A stretch of 64,000 nucleotides of DNA from Microvirga sp. VF16 (GCF_016864375.1 NZ_CP069354.1:1116001-1180000), one strand, 5' to 3'; positions 8,293-17,030 are shown, numbered from the stretch's first letter. The notes: generated by a model from the sequence alone, not told the origin. Numbers and translations are program-made.

Positions 8293-9240
8293 ATGGTCGA
8301 TGCCGCCCTTTCCCGTGCAGGCGCGACAGCCGCGCCGACACGGACACCCCTGCTGCAGAGCAAAGGCTTTCTCGGCCTGCTTTTCATGTTGCCGGCAGCG
8401 CTATTCCTTTTTGTCTTTCTCTCGTACCCGCTGGGCCTTGGCGTCTGGCTCGGCTTCACCGACACGCGCATCGGCCGCTCCGGCGTCTTCGTCGGACTGG
8501 AAAATTATCAGCTCCTTTGGGACGACAGCATTTTTTGGCTCTCGGTCTTCAACACCATTCTCTACACCGTGGCGGCCTCGATCCTGAAATTCGCGCTAGG
8601 CTTGTGGCTTGCACTTCTTCTCAACGAGCATCTGCCGTTCAAGGCCTTCATCCGCGCCATCGTTTTGTTGCCTTGGGTCGTGCCGACGGTGCTTTCGGCT
8701 ATCGCCTTCTGGTGGATCTACGATGCCCAGTTTTCGATCATCTCATGGGCGCTCATGAAGCTCGGATGGATCAGCTCGCCGATCAACTTCCTGGGCGATC
8801 CGAACAATGCGCGCGCGACCGTGATCCTCACCAATGTGTGGCGCGGCATTCCTTTCGTGGCGATTACCCTGCTGGCCGGCCTTCAGACAATCTCGCCCTC
8901 GCTCCATGAAGCAGCGACCCTTGATGGAGCGACATCCTGGCAGCGCTTCCGCCATATCACGCTGCCCATGCTCTCGCCGCTGATCGCCGTGGTGATGACC
9001 TTCTCGGTGCTGTTCACCTTTACCGACTTCCAGCTCATCTACGTGCTGACACGAGGCGGGCCGCTCAATGCCACTCATCTCATGGCGACCTTGAGTTTCC
9101 AAAGAGCCATTCCTGGCGGCCAGTTAGGCGAAGGCGCGGCGATTGCCGTCGCGATGGTGCCTTTCCTTCTCGCCGCCATTCTCTTCAGCTATTTCGGGCT
9201 GCAGCGCCGCCGCTGGCAGCAGGGAGGAACCGACACATGA
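8293..9240 (+). CDS. ABC transporter permease, MalF/UgpA type
   Basis: Inner-membrane permease of 315 residues with about six membrane segments; the first is near residues 32-55 (LGLLFMLPAALFLFVFLSYP). The ATPase-coupling EAA loop is present as EAATLDGATSWQRFRHITLP near residues 210-230. It starts 66 bases after the binding protein. Its stop overlaps the start of the second permease (ATGA). Permeases of this type pair with a MalK-like ATPase, which is not encoded here. Confidence 0.93.
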   Translation: MVDAALSRAGATAAPTRTPLLQSKGFLGLLFMLPAALFLFVFLSYPLGLGVWLGFTDTRIGRSGVFVGLENYQLLWDDSIFWLSVFNTILYTVAASILKFALGLWLALLLNEHLPFKAFIRAIVLLPWVVPTVLSAIAFWWIYDAQFSIISWALMKLGWISSPINFLGDPNNARATVILTNVWRGIPFVAITLLAGLQTISPSLHEAATLDGATSWQRFRHITLPMLSPLIAVVMTFSVLFTFTDFQLIYVLTRGGPLNATHLMATLSFQRAIPGGQLGEGAAIAVAMVPFLLAAILFSYFGLQRRRWQQGGTDT

Positions 9241-10136
9241 CCTCTGGCGCCAGACCTGTCGACCCTGCCGTCGCCGACGACAGCGTCGGGATGAGCTATC
9301 TCAACCGCACGCCGCAAAGATTGTTCACGGTGTATCTGCCACTGGCGGTCTTCGTGTTCGTCCTGCTGTTTCCTTTCTACTGGATGTCGATCACAGCTCT
9401 TAAACCAAATGCGGAGCTCAACAATTTTCGTGACTACAACCCCTTCTGGCCGTCAAACCCGACATTGGAGAACATTCGCTATCTCCTGTTCGAGACCTCT
9501 TATCCCGGCTGGCTCGTCAACACGATGGTCGTGGCGATAGGCTCCACCCTCCTGTCTCTCGCAGCATCGGTGTTTGGTGCTTACGCCATCGAGCGTATCC
9601 GTTTTCCGGGGTCCCGCTGGACGGGTCTGGCGATCTTTCTGGCGTATCTGGTGCCGCCGTCGATACTCTTCATTCCGCTGGCTGTCATGATCTTCAAGTT
9701 CGGGATCTACGACTCGAAGCTTGCCTTGATCTTCACCTATCCGACCTTCCTCATTCCCTTCTGCACCTGGCTGCTGATGGGCTATTTCCGTTCGATCCCG
9801 TATGAACTGGAGGAGTGCGCTCTCGTCGATGGGGCGTCACGCTGGCAGATTCTGACAAGGATCATGCTGCCTCTCGCGGTACCAGGCCTAATCTCGGCGG
9901 GCATTTTCGCCTTCACCCTCTCCTGGAACGAATTCATCTACGCACTCACCTTCATTCAATCATCCGAGAACAAGACAGTGCCGGTAGGCGTGCTGACCGA
10001 ACTCGTCCGTGGCGACGTCTATGAATGGGGAGCGCTCATGGCGGGTGCGCTTTTGGGATCGCTGCCGGTCGTGCTGCTCTACTCGTTCTTCGTCGACTAC
10101 TATGTCTCCTCAATGACCGGTGCGGTGAAGGAATAG
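9237..10136 (+). CDS. ABC transporter permease, MalG/UgpE type
   Basis: Second permease of the importer, 299 residues. A cytoplasmic N-terminal ~35 residues precede the first membrane helix (LPLAVFVFVLLFPFYWMSI). The EAA loop reads EECALVDGASRWQILTRIML and is followed by SWNEFIYALTF, typical of the MalG group. Translationally coupled to the first permease. No ATPase gene follows; the next gene is in the opposite orientation and unrelated. A shared MsmK/UgpC-like ATPase elsewhere on the genome is the likely partner. Confidence 0.93.
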   Translation: MTSGARPVDPAVADDSVGMSYLNRTPQRLFTVYLPLAVFVFVLLFPFYWMSITALKPNAELNNFRDYNPFWPSNPTLENIRYLLFETSYPGWLVNTMVVAIGSTLLSLAASVFGAYAIERIRFPGSRWTGLAIFLAYLVPPSILFIPLAVMIFKFGIYDSKLALIFTYPTFLIPFCTWLLMGYFRSIPYELEECALVDGASRWQILTRIMLPLAVPGLISAGIFAFTLSWNEFIYALTFIQSSENKTVPVGVLTELVRGDVYEWGALMAGALLGSLPVVLLYSFFVDYYVSSMTGAVKE

Positions 10137-10147
10137 ATGAGATCAAA

Positions 10148-10169
10148 CCGCCGCCTGACATAGCGGCGG
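10148..10169. terminator. GC-rich hairpin after the ABC operon
   Basis: Seven-base all-GC arms (CCGCCGC / GCGGCGG) around an eight-base loop lie 11 bases after the second permease. There is no T run, so it is either a weak or factor-assisted terminator. Confidence 0.35.
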
Positions 10170-10318
10170 CTGCCCTATTAATCCCGGGGGACCAATGTCT
10201 CCTCCCAACACATCCTGGACCTTGGCCGAGCTTTCCCAGTCTCATTCAAGGCGTCATTGAGGATGCTCTGGGCTCAGCCTCCGAGGGCAATAGGGGAGGG
10301 TCTATTGTCAGTGCAGGG

Positions 10319-11206
10319 TCAGCTAAGGAATAGCCATTTTATGGCGTCATAGAACGCTGATCCTAGGAGGGCTAGAACCATTAAGCTAAAGAAAGCTCTA
10401 TGCTTTGAGGATGGGTCATCATTTGTTTTGAATGTATTAATTGGGAAGGCCCACTTGAAATAAGAAAAAAGGAACCGATAGGCAAAGGCAATAAGCAAGA
10501 ATGTATAGACGTAGAATGGAACTCGCCACTCCATTGGTTGAGATTGCACAAAAGTATTATTAGATAATTTCGATGTAATGTAGAAGCCATACGGAACGGC
10601 AATTAGATAAAGGAAAGCATCGTAAATAAATGCTCGGTGGAAAGCGCTAGATAGCTTTCGTCTACTTCGAAGGGTCTCGATGACCTCGGCTATGATCGTG
10701 TTCTTGAACATTGATTTAGAGCTTTCTACGGATACGTTGCTACCATTGGGCGTTGGCGCAGAAAGCAGATTTGACCAATCCATTAATGGTGGTTTGGTGA
10801 AATCAAGAAATAGATCGAACCTGTCCCTGATATCTGAGCGGGTGAAAGACTTATATGCCGTGTTGTTGGTGAAAAAGACCGTACTTATCGCTCTAGGTAG
10901 GTTTTGGTCCTCAAAAATAGAGACATTATCGCCGTAATAATGTGTTCCGTCAGCGGCTGTTATAGTGACAGTAACTCGGAATGCCTGACTTCTAAAGCTT
11001 TTCTTCCATTGTTCCCATTCCTCTAGGGCTGTTTCATCAGGCTTTGAGAGGCCTTTGACAATGGAATCGCCCATTTCCGAGAGGGCTCGTGACAGTATCT
11101 GATAAAGCCTACGAAGTGTGTCCGCGTCGACGTCGTATCCCCGTAATGCACGTTGAACTGAGAACCCTGCTGGATTCGGGAAGAGTGAGGCAGTTTCGTC
11201 GGACAT
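10319..11206 (-). CDS. AT-rich orphan gene: predicted membrane protein of unknown function
   Basis: 295 residues, not recognised. The N-terminal ~185 residues look soluble and charged, with a helical start (LRRLYQILSRALSEMGDSIV) and a beta-rich section (RVTVTITAADGTHYYGDN). Three membrane segments follow near residues 192-212, 230-250 and 270-290, so the protein is anchored by its C-terminus. Base composition is clearly more AT-rich than all neighbours and codon use differs (many AAT, ATA, TTA and AAA codons), a sign of transfer. The gene lies directly beyond the 3' end of tRNA-Ser. No integrase or partner gene is visible. A role in defence or stress is possible but unsupported. Confidence 0.75.
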   Translation of the reverse strand: MSDETASLFPNPAGFSVQRALRGYDVDADTLRRLYQILSRALSEMGDSIVKGLSKPDETALEEWEQWKKSFRSQAFRVTVTITAADGTHYYGDNVSIFEDQNLPRAISTVFFTNNTAYKSFTRSDIRDRFDLFLDFTKPPLMDWSNLLSAPTPNGSNVSVESSKSMFKNTIIAEVIETLRSRRKLSSAFHRAFIYDAFLYLIAVPYGFYITSKLSNNTFVQSQPMEWRVPFYVYTFLLIAFAYRFLFSYFKWAFPINTFKTNDDPSSKHRAFFSLMVLALLGSAFYDAIKWLFLS

Positions 11207-11380
11207 GTATCTCTCGGCTAATGCCGTAAGAAGGTATCAGTGCTGCTATCGGGGCAGGAATAAGTTGTCGCAGCTATCCACAGGGAGCAGGGGGCTGGGT
11301 ACGCAAGTTGGGTACGCATACCTCAGGCTCTTGGTCCTAGGATATTGTAATTAAAGCGTAAAATCTGAGTCATTAGATAA

Positions 11381-11470
11381 TGGCGGAGGGAGCGGGATTC
11401 GAACCCGCGATACGGTTTCCCGTATACACACTTTCCAGGCGTGCGCCTTCAACCACTCGGCCACCCCTCC
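11381..11470 (-). tRNA. tRNA-Ser (anticodon GGA)
   Basis: A 90-base class II tRNA with an encoded CCA end. The acceptor stem GGAGGGG / TCCCTCC, anticodon loop CTGGAAA (anticodon GGA, reading UCC and UCU), long variable arm (TACGG / CCGTA) and T arm GCGGG-TTCGAAT-CCCGC all pair. The discriminator base is G, as usual for serine tRNAs. The side beyond its 3' end holds AT-rich DNA (10319-11380), the usual arrangement for elements that integrate into tRNA genes. Confidence 0.97.
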
Positions 11471-11677
11471 AGCGTGAGCCTGTGAGGCTCCAGAACCTTG
11501 CACTTGCCGTTCGACATGGGCCAGTCAGGTCCTCCGCACAACTCTGCGGAGCGCCCGTGTATCGCTAAATCAGGGCAAAAGGCAAGACCGAACTTGAGTC
11601 AATTTAGCCTGAATCGCCTTTGCCATTGCGACAAAACGCACTACATATTTTCCTCTCTGTTCATAGAGGTATCCCCC

Positions 11678-11998
11678 TTGAAGTTTCTAGCGCGTAGCCT
11701 TGGCCTGCTGCTGATCGCGGCAGGCTTTATTGGGTTGGTGATCGATGGGACGCGGTCCATCGTCAATAATGCTGTATCGTTCGCTTCCATCGGAAAAGTA
11801 GGCGGAATTCTTTTCCCGAATGGAATGGCCGGGCTTGAAGGCAGCATCGCGCAGCGTGGTTATCCCTGGCTGTGGGATCCCATCGCCACCTACGTCCTCC
11901 AGATGCCCGCTTCGGTCACGGGCTTCCTGCTCGGCGCCCTGCTGATGTGGCTGGGACAGAAGCCGCTTGAGCCGATCGGATATCTCGCGGGCCGCTAA
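11678..11998 (+). CDS. Small conserved membrane protein
   Basis: About 106 residues if started at the TTG after the purine-rich AGAGG; the open frame extends further upstream but into unlikely sequence near the tRNA. Two membrane segments are visible: residues ~4-25 ([20 protein letters not shown]) and ~72-95 ([21 protein letters not shown]). The middle part has [12 protein letters not shown] and [14 protein letters not shown] recall similar small membrane proteins of unknown function in Rhizobiales but cannot name a family. It lies alone between tRNA-Ser and msrA. Confidence 0.6.
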   Translation: MKFLARSLGLLLIAAGFIGLVIDGTRSIVNNAVSFASIGKVGGILFPNGMAGLEGSIAQRGYPWLWDPIATYVLQMPASVTGFLLGALLMWLGQKPLEPIGYLAGR

Positions 11999-12083
11999 AG
12001 TTTTCACGGGAAGGTGACGTAAAGGGGCTCTCCCGCGGGGGCGAGGCAGCGCCTACATCAGCGAGGTCACGCAAAGGACCTCC

Positions 12084-12741
12084 ATGTTCAGCTTCCGCAA
12101 ACGACTCGACCTGCCGAATGCCGCCGAGGCTCTGCCCGGCCGGACCAGTCCGATCCCGACGGCAGAGCGGCATTTCATCAATAATCACCTGCTCCAGCCG
12201 CCTTATCCCGAGGGCATGGAAAAGGCCGTTTTCGGCCTCGGCTGCTTCTGGGGCGGAGCGCAAGTTCTGGCAGCTGGGCGACGGCATCTGGATCACCGCT
12301 GCGGGCTATGCCGCCGGCACCACGCCGAACCCGACCTACGAGGAGGTATGCTCCGGTCTGACTGGGCAGAACGAGGTCGTACTGGTGGTCTACGATCCGA
12401 ACGTGATCCCCTATGAGACCCTGCTGAAGACCTTCTGGGAAAACCACGATCCCACCCAGGGCATGCGTCAGGGCAACGATGTGGGCACCCAGTACCGCTC
12501 CGGGATCTACGTGTTCAACGAGGCGCAGAGGAAGGCCGCAGAAGCGTCCAAAGCGGCTTACGGCGAGGCGCTGGCCGCCAAGGGCTATGGGCCGATCACG
12601 ACCGAGATTCTCGATGCCGGGCGGTTCTACTTCGCCGAGGATTACCACCAGCAATATCTGGCCAAGAACCCGAACGGCTATTGCGGTCTCGGCGGCACCG
12701 GCGTGTCGTGCCAGATCGGCGTCGGCGTGGCTGCCGAATAA
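12084..12741 (+). pseudogene. msrA: Peptide methionine sulfoxide reductase MsrA, frameshifted
   Basis: MsrA reduces methionine-S-sulfoxide in proteins. The N-terminal part (from [16 protein letters not shown] to GLGCFWGGA) is in one frame. The rest (from [19 protein letters not shown] to the end, including YRSGIYVF and the C-terminal GYCGLGGTG) is in another. MsrA proteins normally read [12 protein letters not shown], and the DNA here (near 12251-12258) looks as if two bases (GC) are missing right after the catalytic Cys motif. Either the gene is inactive or the assembly has an error. Everything else is intact, and a good terminator follows, which favours a recent mutation or a sequencing error. 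Confidence 0.85.
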
Positions 12742-12764
12742 ACAGAGCTTCTCTTTAAACTGAG

Positions 12765-12796
12765 AACGGCTGCGTCCTGCGGGATGCAGCCGTTTT
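12765..12796 (+). terminator. Rho-independent terminator after msrA
   Basis: Arms AACGGCTGC / GCAGCCGTT, plus inner pairing, form a stable hairpin followed by TTTTC, 24 bases after the msrA stop. Confidence 0.65.
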
Positions 12797-12812
12797 CGCC
12801 TTTAAGCCTGCC

Positions 12813-13724
12813 TCACGGCGCTTCGAGAACGCTGCGGCACTCATTGGGCAATTGCGCCATGGTCAGCGGCGGGCGGGGCTTGCCGGGCTTCGGATGCAGC
12901 ATCTGGGGCGTGAACCACGCATTCAGCTCCGCGCCGCAGCCATCACCGCTCGGCGGCGGATCCTGATCGGAGCAGCCTGCTTCGCCCGCAGGGCAGGCGA
13001 GGCGGATATGGAAATGGTAATTGTGGCCCCATATCGGCCGCACCTTGGTCAGCCAGTTCCGGTCCGCGCCCGCCTCGCGGCAGAGCGCCCGCTTGATGGC
13101 CGGATTCACGAAGACCCGGGCCACGCTTCTTTCCGATGCGGCGGCGCGGATGAGCGCGGTGTGCTGCGGCGTCCAGACCTTCGGGTCGATATCGAGCAAG
13201 TCGCTGCGCACCATGTTGGTGGCCGACATCTCCTCCCGCTCGGCCCGTGAGAGGCGACGGTTGGGCATGGAAGTGAGCCAGATATCGGCGTCGAGTCCGA
13301 TCTGGTGCGAGGCATGGCCCGTGATCATCGGTCCGCCGCGCGGCTGCGAGATATCGCCGACGAGAAGGCCCGGCCATCCATTGATGCTCGGAAGCCGGGT
13401 GGCGAACCGCTGCAGGAAGCCGATCATCTGCGGGTGGCCCCAGTTGCGGTTGCGGGACAGGCGCATGACCTGCCAATTGTCGCCATCGACCGGGATCGCC
13501 GCCGCGCCCGCAACGCAACCCCGGGCATAGCTGCCGATGGATCGCGAACGAAGATCGGCCGGCTTGGCGCGCCGCCCGAAGAGCTCCTTCGCGGCAAGCC
13601 TCGGATCGTCGGGGTTGGCGAGCGGCGGCAGCGGCTTTGGGTCGAGCGTGCCCTTGTCCTGAGCGACGGCGGAGCCGCTGATGAGAAGAGCAAGGGTGAT
13701 AGCGAGGGAGCGAATCGGATTCAT
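12813..13724 (-). CDS. mepA: Penicillin-insensitive murein endopeptidase (MepA)
   Basis: Periplasmic zinc endopeptidase that cuts D-Ala-meso-DAP crosslinks in peptidoglycan; 303 residues. A signal peptide covers residues 1-21 (cleaved after AVA). Metal-site motifs of the peptidase M74 family are intact: HASHQIGLDAD (137-147) and HNYHFHIRL (234-242). Cysteines near 70, 215, 244, 251, 263 and 297 may form the disulfides typical of MepA. Single gene, converging with msrA. The extra ~20 residues at the N- and C-termini are proline-rich. Confidence 0.93.
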   Translation of the reverse strand: MNPIRSLAITLALLISGSAVAQDKGTLDPKPLPPLANPDDPRLAAKELFGRRAKPADLRSRSIGSYARGCVAGAAAIPVDGDNWQVMRLSRNRNWGHPQMIGFLQRFATRLPSINGWPGLLVGDISQPRGGPMITGHASHQIGLDADIWLTSMPNRRLSRAEREEMSATNMVRSDLLDIDPKVWTPQHTALIRAAASERSVARVFVNPAIKRALCREAGADRNWLTKVRPIWGHNYHFHIRLACPAGEAGCSDQDPPPSGDGCGAELNAWFTPQMLHPKPGKPRPPLTMAQLPNECRSVLEAP

Positions 13725-13831
13725 ACGGCAAGGCTATCGCGCATCTCGGAACTCCGAAACGGACAGCGCACTGCCATCTTGTCGCTCTTTGAAGAAGCGG
13801 CCGGACCGTGAGATCCGGCCTCCAAGAGGGA

Positions 13832-14992
13832 TCAATGTCTCGGCTGCGGGCGGCCGTCATTAAGACGGCGCTGGCTCATGTGGCCTGGCCCGAAGGTGCG
13901 CTTGTCGTGCCCGTTTCCGATCCGGCGCATGGCAGGCTGGTAGCGCGGGGTCGGCCGCTTGAGCCGCTTCTGGCGCCGACCTGTTGCAAGAGGCGGCAGG
14001 AACAGGGCTGCGATGCCCGCTGCGACTCCGGCCAGCACAGCCGCCGTCACGAAGGGGTGGATCTGTGCCTCGAGCAGCAGGCTCGTCTTGCGCGGCTCGT
14101 GGGGAAGGGACGAATACATGTCTCCGTCCTCGCGGGCCTGATAGAGATTGTCGCGCATTCCGGGGCGCTCGGGGTGATCCGTTGTCTGCGAGCTATAGCC
14201 GGTCCATTCCATGGCTTTGTCGACGAGGTGGGGCGCGACCTTGCCCATGGCGCCGATGGCCCAGCCGCCGAATCCGATGGTGATCTCGCGGCGGTGGTGT
14301 TCGGCCGCAAACACGATCGCCTTGCCGACCAGATGCGGATCATAAGTCGGCGGCGGAACGGTCGTCTCGTGGTCGAGGTAGTTGCGGGCATGTTCGACGT
14401 AAGGCGTGTCGATGGACGACGGCTTGATGAGCGTGACCGAGATCGGTGCGTCCTGGTTTCCCAGCTCCATGCGCAGGCCATCCGTGAAGGCCTTCACCGC
14501 GTGCTTGGAGGCCGAGTACTGGGTCTGCAGGATCATGGTCCGCTCGGACAGGACGCTGCCGACATTGACGATGGTGCCGCCGCGATGGCGTAAATGGTCC
14601 GCCGCGATCATCGAGCCGTTGACGACGCCCCAGTAGTTCACGTCGAAAAGCTGCCGCTGATCCTCCAGCGGGATGTCCGTGAGGTTGCCGTAGAGAGCCA
14701 CCGCGGCGTCGTTCACCCAGGTATCGAAGCCGCCGAAGGTCTCGATGGCCGTGCGCGCCACCCGCTCCAGATCCTCGCGCTTGCTCACATCCGCGGCCAC
14801 TGCAATGGCCCGTGTCGATCCATGGCTGAGCTCATCCGCGATCTTGTGCAAGGCGTCCTCGTTGCGGGCGACCAGGACGAGACCCTTGGCGCCGCGCTCA
14901 GTGAACAGGTGAGCCGTCGCAAGTCCGATGCCGCTGGATGCGCCGGTGATAACGACGACCTGATCCTGGATTGGCTTCTGACGAACCGCCAT
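13832..14992 (-). CDS. Short-chain dehydrogenase with C-terminal membrane anchor
   Basis: About 386 residues. The N-terminal two-thirds is a classical SDR: TGASSGIG (residues ~15-22), NDAA in place of NNAG (~94), Ser in VNVGSVLS, and the active site YSASKHA. The C-terminal extension holds one predicted membrane helix (FVTAAVLAGVAAGIAALFLP) and then a basic tail rich in Arg and Lys. I chose the ATG at 14992 because GGAGGAGGCAGCC stands in front; ten further codons are open upstream. SDRs with this tail are common in soil alphaproteobacteria, but their substrate is not known to me. Confidence 0.88.
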   Translation of the reverse strand: MAVRQKPIQDQVVVITGASSGIGLATAHLFTERGAKGLVLVARNEDALHKIADELSHGSTRAIAVAADVSKREDLERVARTAIETFGGFDTWVNDAAVALYGNLTDIPLEDQRQLFDVNYWGVVNGSMIAADHLRHRGGTIVNVGSVLSERTMILQTQYSASKHAVKAFTDGLRMELGNQDAPISVTLIKPSSIDTPYVEHARNYLDHETTVPPPTYDPHLVGKAIVFAAEHHRREITIGFGGWAIGAMGKVAPHLVDKAMEWTGYSSQTTDHPERPGMRDNLYQAREDGDMYSSLPHEPRKTSLLLEAQIHPFVTAAVLAGVAAGIAALFLPPLATGRRQKRLKRPTPRYQPAMRRIGNGHDKRTFGPGHMSQRRLNDGRPQPRH

Positions 14993-15108
14993 GGCTGCCT
15001 CCTCCGTATCCTCACGTTTCATAAACGTGGATCAACGTGAGGTCGGGAAGGGGGTTCCTACGGCAGCGCTTGGTGTGAGGAAGCCGGTAAGAGCGTCGGA
15101 AATCGGGT

Positions 15109-15153
15109 GCATCGTGCAAAAAAATGGTCCCGCTTTTGGGATCGATCCGATGC
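15109..15153. repeat. Degenerate palindromic element (B/A hybrid)
   Basis: The left half (GCATCGTGC-A-rich-TGG) resembles family B of this window and the right half (CTTTTGGGATCGATCCGATGC) resembles family A. The ends GCATCG / CGATGC are inverted. It lies between the SDR gene and the PRC-barrel gene and may be a fused remnant of an A/B tandem pair. Confidence 0.5.
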
Positions 15154-15231
15154 TTGAGGCTTCCGGTTCGGAGCCGGAACCTGCTTTTCAACCCGAGCGT
15201 TGCCCTAGGATCTCACACTGAAGGGAGCGAA

Positions 15232-15645
15232 ATGATGCAGACGACGGCACAAAGCAGCGACGTTCGCGAAACTCACAGCCTCATCGCCAGTGACAAGGTG
15301 GAAGGAACGCCGGTGCGCCGCACGGACGGCGAGAAGATCGGGACGATCGAGCGCGTGATGATCGAGAAGCGATCCGGCAAGGTCGCCTATGCGGTGATGA
15401 GCTTCGGCGGCTTCATGGGGCTCGGCGAGGAATACTACACGCTTCCCTGGAGCGTCCTGAAGTACAATACCGAGCTCGATGCCTATGAGCTGAACCTCTC
15501 GGAGGATCAGCTGCGCGGAGCGCCCCGCCGCAGCGCGGAAGGGCATGACGCGTCCTATGATCGGGAATGGGAAGAGCACGTTCACCGGTACTACAACGCC
15601 ACGCCCTATTGGGGGGCAAGCGATCCGATGAGCACAGGCCGGTAA
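15232..15645 (+). CDS. PRC-barrel domain protein
   Basis: 137 residues. The PRC-barrel covers about residues 20-90: SDKVEGTPVRRTDGEKIGTI, then RSGKVAYAVMSFGGFMGLGE and YYTLPWSVLKYNTELDAYEL. The C-terminal part is charged with a Tyr/His-rich stretch. The ATG has GGGAG in front. Such proteins are abundant in Rhizobiales and often respond to stress; the partner is unknown. It ends at a strong terminator. Confidence 0.88.
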   Translation: MMQTTAQSSDVRETHSLIASDKVEGTPVRRTDGEKIGTIERVMIEKRSGKVAYAVMSFGGFMGLGEEYYTLPWSVLKYNTELDAYELNLSEDQLRGAPRRSAEGHDASYDREWEEHVHRYYNATPYWGASDPMSTGR

Positions 15646-15671
15646 TCCGGTCAGCCATCCTACAAAACAAA

Positions 15672-15699
15672 ATCGCCCGGCTTTCGCCGGGCGATTTTT
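15672..15699. terminator. Strong bidirectional terminator
   Basis: Perfect ten-base arms ATCGCCCGGC / GCCGGGCGAT with a TTTC loop, followed on the plus strand by TTTTT and on the minus strand by TTTTGTTTT. It sits between the convergent PRC-barrel and histone-like genes and can serve both. Confidence 0.88.
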
Positions 15700-15757
15700 A
15701 TGCGCAGGCGCCGGACGATAGGGAAGGCCCTATTCCGGCGCTTGCAGCATGCGCGTC

Positions 15758-16375
15758 TTAGCGCTTGCGCGACTTCGAGGGGCTCTTGCGAGCGCTCGAG
15801 GTCCGCTTGGCGACCTTTGCCGACTTCTTCGTGGCAGAGGTACGGCTCGAAGCGGCAGCTGCGCGCTTCGTGGTCGACTTGGCGGCGCTGCGCGCCTTCG
15901 AGGCCGACTTCACCGCGGTGCGGCTGGAGCTGCGAGCGGCAGACTTGCGAGCCGTCGAACGGGCCGAGGACTTCTTGGCGGCCGACTTGGCCGAAGTCTT
16001 GCGAGCAACCGTCTTCTTGGCGACTGCCTTGCGGGCAGTGGTCTTCTTAGCTGCGGACTTGGCCGACGAACGAGCCGTGGTCTTTTTCGCAGCTGTCTTC
16101 TTAGCAGTGGTCTTCTTGGCGGTAGTCTTCTTGGCGACTGCCTTGCGGGCAGTGGCCTTCTTCGCGCCGGACTTGGCCGAAGACTTCGTGGCCGACCGGG
16201 AGGCCGACTTCGCTGCCGTCTTCTTGGCGGCGGTCTTCTTCGCGCCAGCCTTCTTCGCGGTGCTGGTCGAGCTGCGGCGAGCGCTGCTCTTCTTTGCGGT
16301 CTTCTTCTTGGTGCTGGTCGCACCGGTGTCACCCGTGAACAGCATCGTCAGCGGGTTCTTGGTATCTGTCGGCAT
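15758..16375 (-). CDS. Histone H1-like Lys/Ala-rich DNA-binding protein
   Basis: 205 residues made almost wholly of Lys, Ala, Arg, Ser and Thr in irregular KKTAAKK/ARKAVAKK-type repeats, like the eukaryotic H1 tail and bacterial H1-like proteins (chlamydial HC1/HC2, AlgP). Only the first ~20 residues (MPTDTKNPLTMLFTGDTGAT) are not repetitive. The start has an excellent ribosome site (AAGGAGGCGGCA). It is probably a disordered nucleoid protein that binds DNA non-specifically. The DNA is itself repetitive, so repeat number may vary between strains or be misassembled. It ends against the bidirectional terminator. Confidence 0.85.
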   Translation of the reverse strand: MPTDTKNPLTMLFTGDTGATSTKKKTAKKSSARRSSTSTAKKAGAKKTAAKKTAAKSASRSATKSSAKSGAKKATARKAVAKKTTAKKTTAKKTAAKKTTARSSAKSAAKKTTARKAVAKKTVARKTSAKSAAKKSSARSTARKSAARSSSRTAVKSASKARSAAKSTTKRAAAASSRTSATKKSAKVAKRTSSARKSPSKSRKR

Positions 16376-16952
16376 TGCCGCCTCCTTCAAGGGCCTTCGC
16401 GTGCAACCGTCACGCTTGCAAGGCAACGTCGTTATACCAAGGGGGTTCCGAATATCGGAAAGTGTAGACAGTAGAACTTGCACTTTTTCTGTGGATATGT
16501 TGCTCGGCAAGTCTCTCTGCACTTGCAGCTCTAAGACTCAATATCGGGTTCAAGATGAGGCAGTTAGAGTCTCTTCTTCAGTTGCATCGGCATCGCTCTT
16601 CATCATGATGCACTCGTGCGATGGCGCAAAATTAGTCTTTTATAACAATGGCTTAGGCTGTTCGTAAAGAAGACGTTAAACGTCTGTTGAGTATTCGGAC
16701 GTGTTCGAGTTCGTTCAACATCGCAACCGAAATCCTCTTCACTTGGAGAGGGGTGAAGGCGGTTTTTTCGCGCTCCAAACTCCTCGCGCGTGAGACCCAA
16801 AAAAATTTGTCGATCGGAGTCGAAAATCGGTCTGCGAGTCGCCCGACGAGTCGAGAATCACAATCCGCGACTCGTGCATGAGGGAGTGATCGGAGCCTCA
16901 TTCGAGTCTCGCTCTTGGGTTCATCCCTCATGTGCGTCCTGGTCGCTGCAGG
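16376..16952. other. AT-rich intergenic stretch, no gene seen
   Basis: This gap of about 580 bases separates the divergent histone-like gene and the EamA transporter. It is more AT-rich than the surroundings, especially 16440-16700, and should hold the promoter of the histone-like gene. Open frames here are short or are extensions of frames antisense to the transporter, with no ribosome sites. I see no RNA gene. Confidence 0.5.
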
Positions 16953-16995
16953 AGCATCGGACCCAAAAGTGGATTCCACTTTTGGGTCCGATGCT
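16953..16995. repeat. Family A palindromic element, perfect copy
   Basis: Perfect 21-base inverted repeat around a single T: AGCATCGGACCCAAAAGTGGA and its complement. It is the cleanest copy of the A family, other copies of which lie at 28588, 43307 and 54541. It sits 35 bases upstream of the EamA gene start. Confidence 0.9.
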
Positions 16996-17030
16996 CTAAG
17001 CGAGAAGACCCTCACATCGGTTGGACCGCC

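Noticed and set aside
10137..11380. Attachment-site duplication for an element integrated in tRNA-Ser
   Set aside because: I looked for a second copy of the tRNA 3' end beyond the AT-rich gene and found none, and no integrase gene is present. An island remains an inference.
15758..16375. CRISPR-like or satellite repeats
   Set aside because: The regular short repeats are codons of the Lys/Ala-rich protein. Units are irregular, with no constant repeat-spacer structure.
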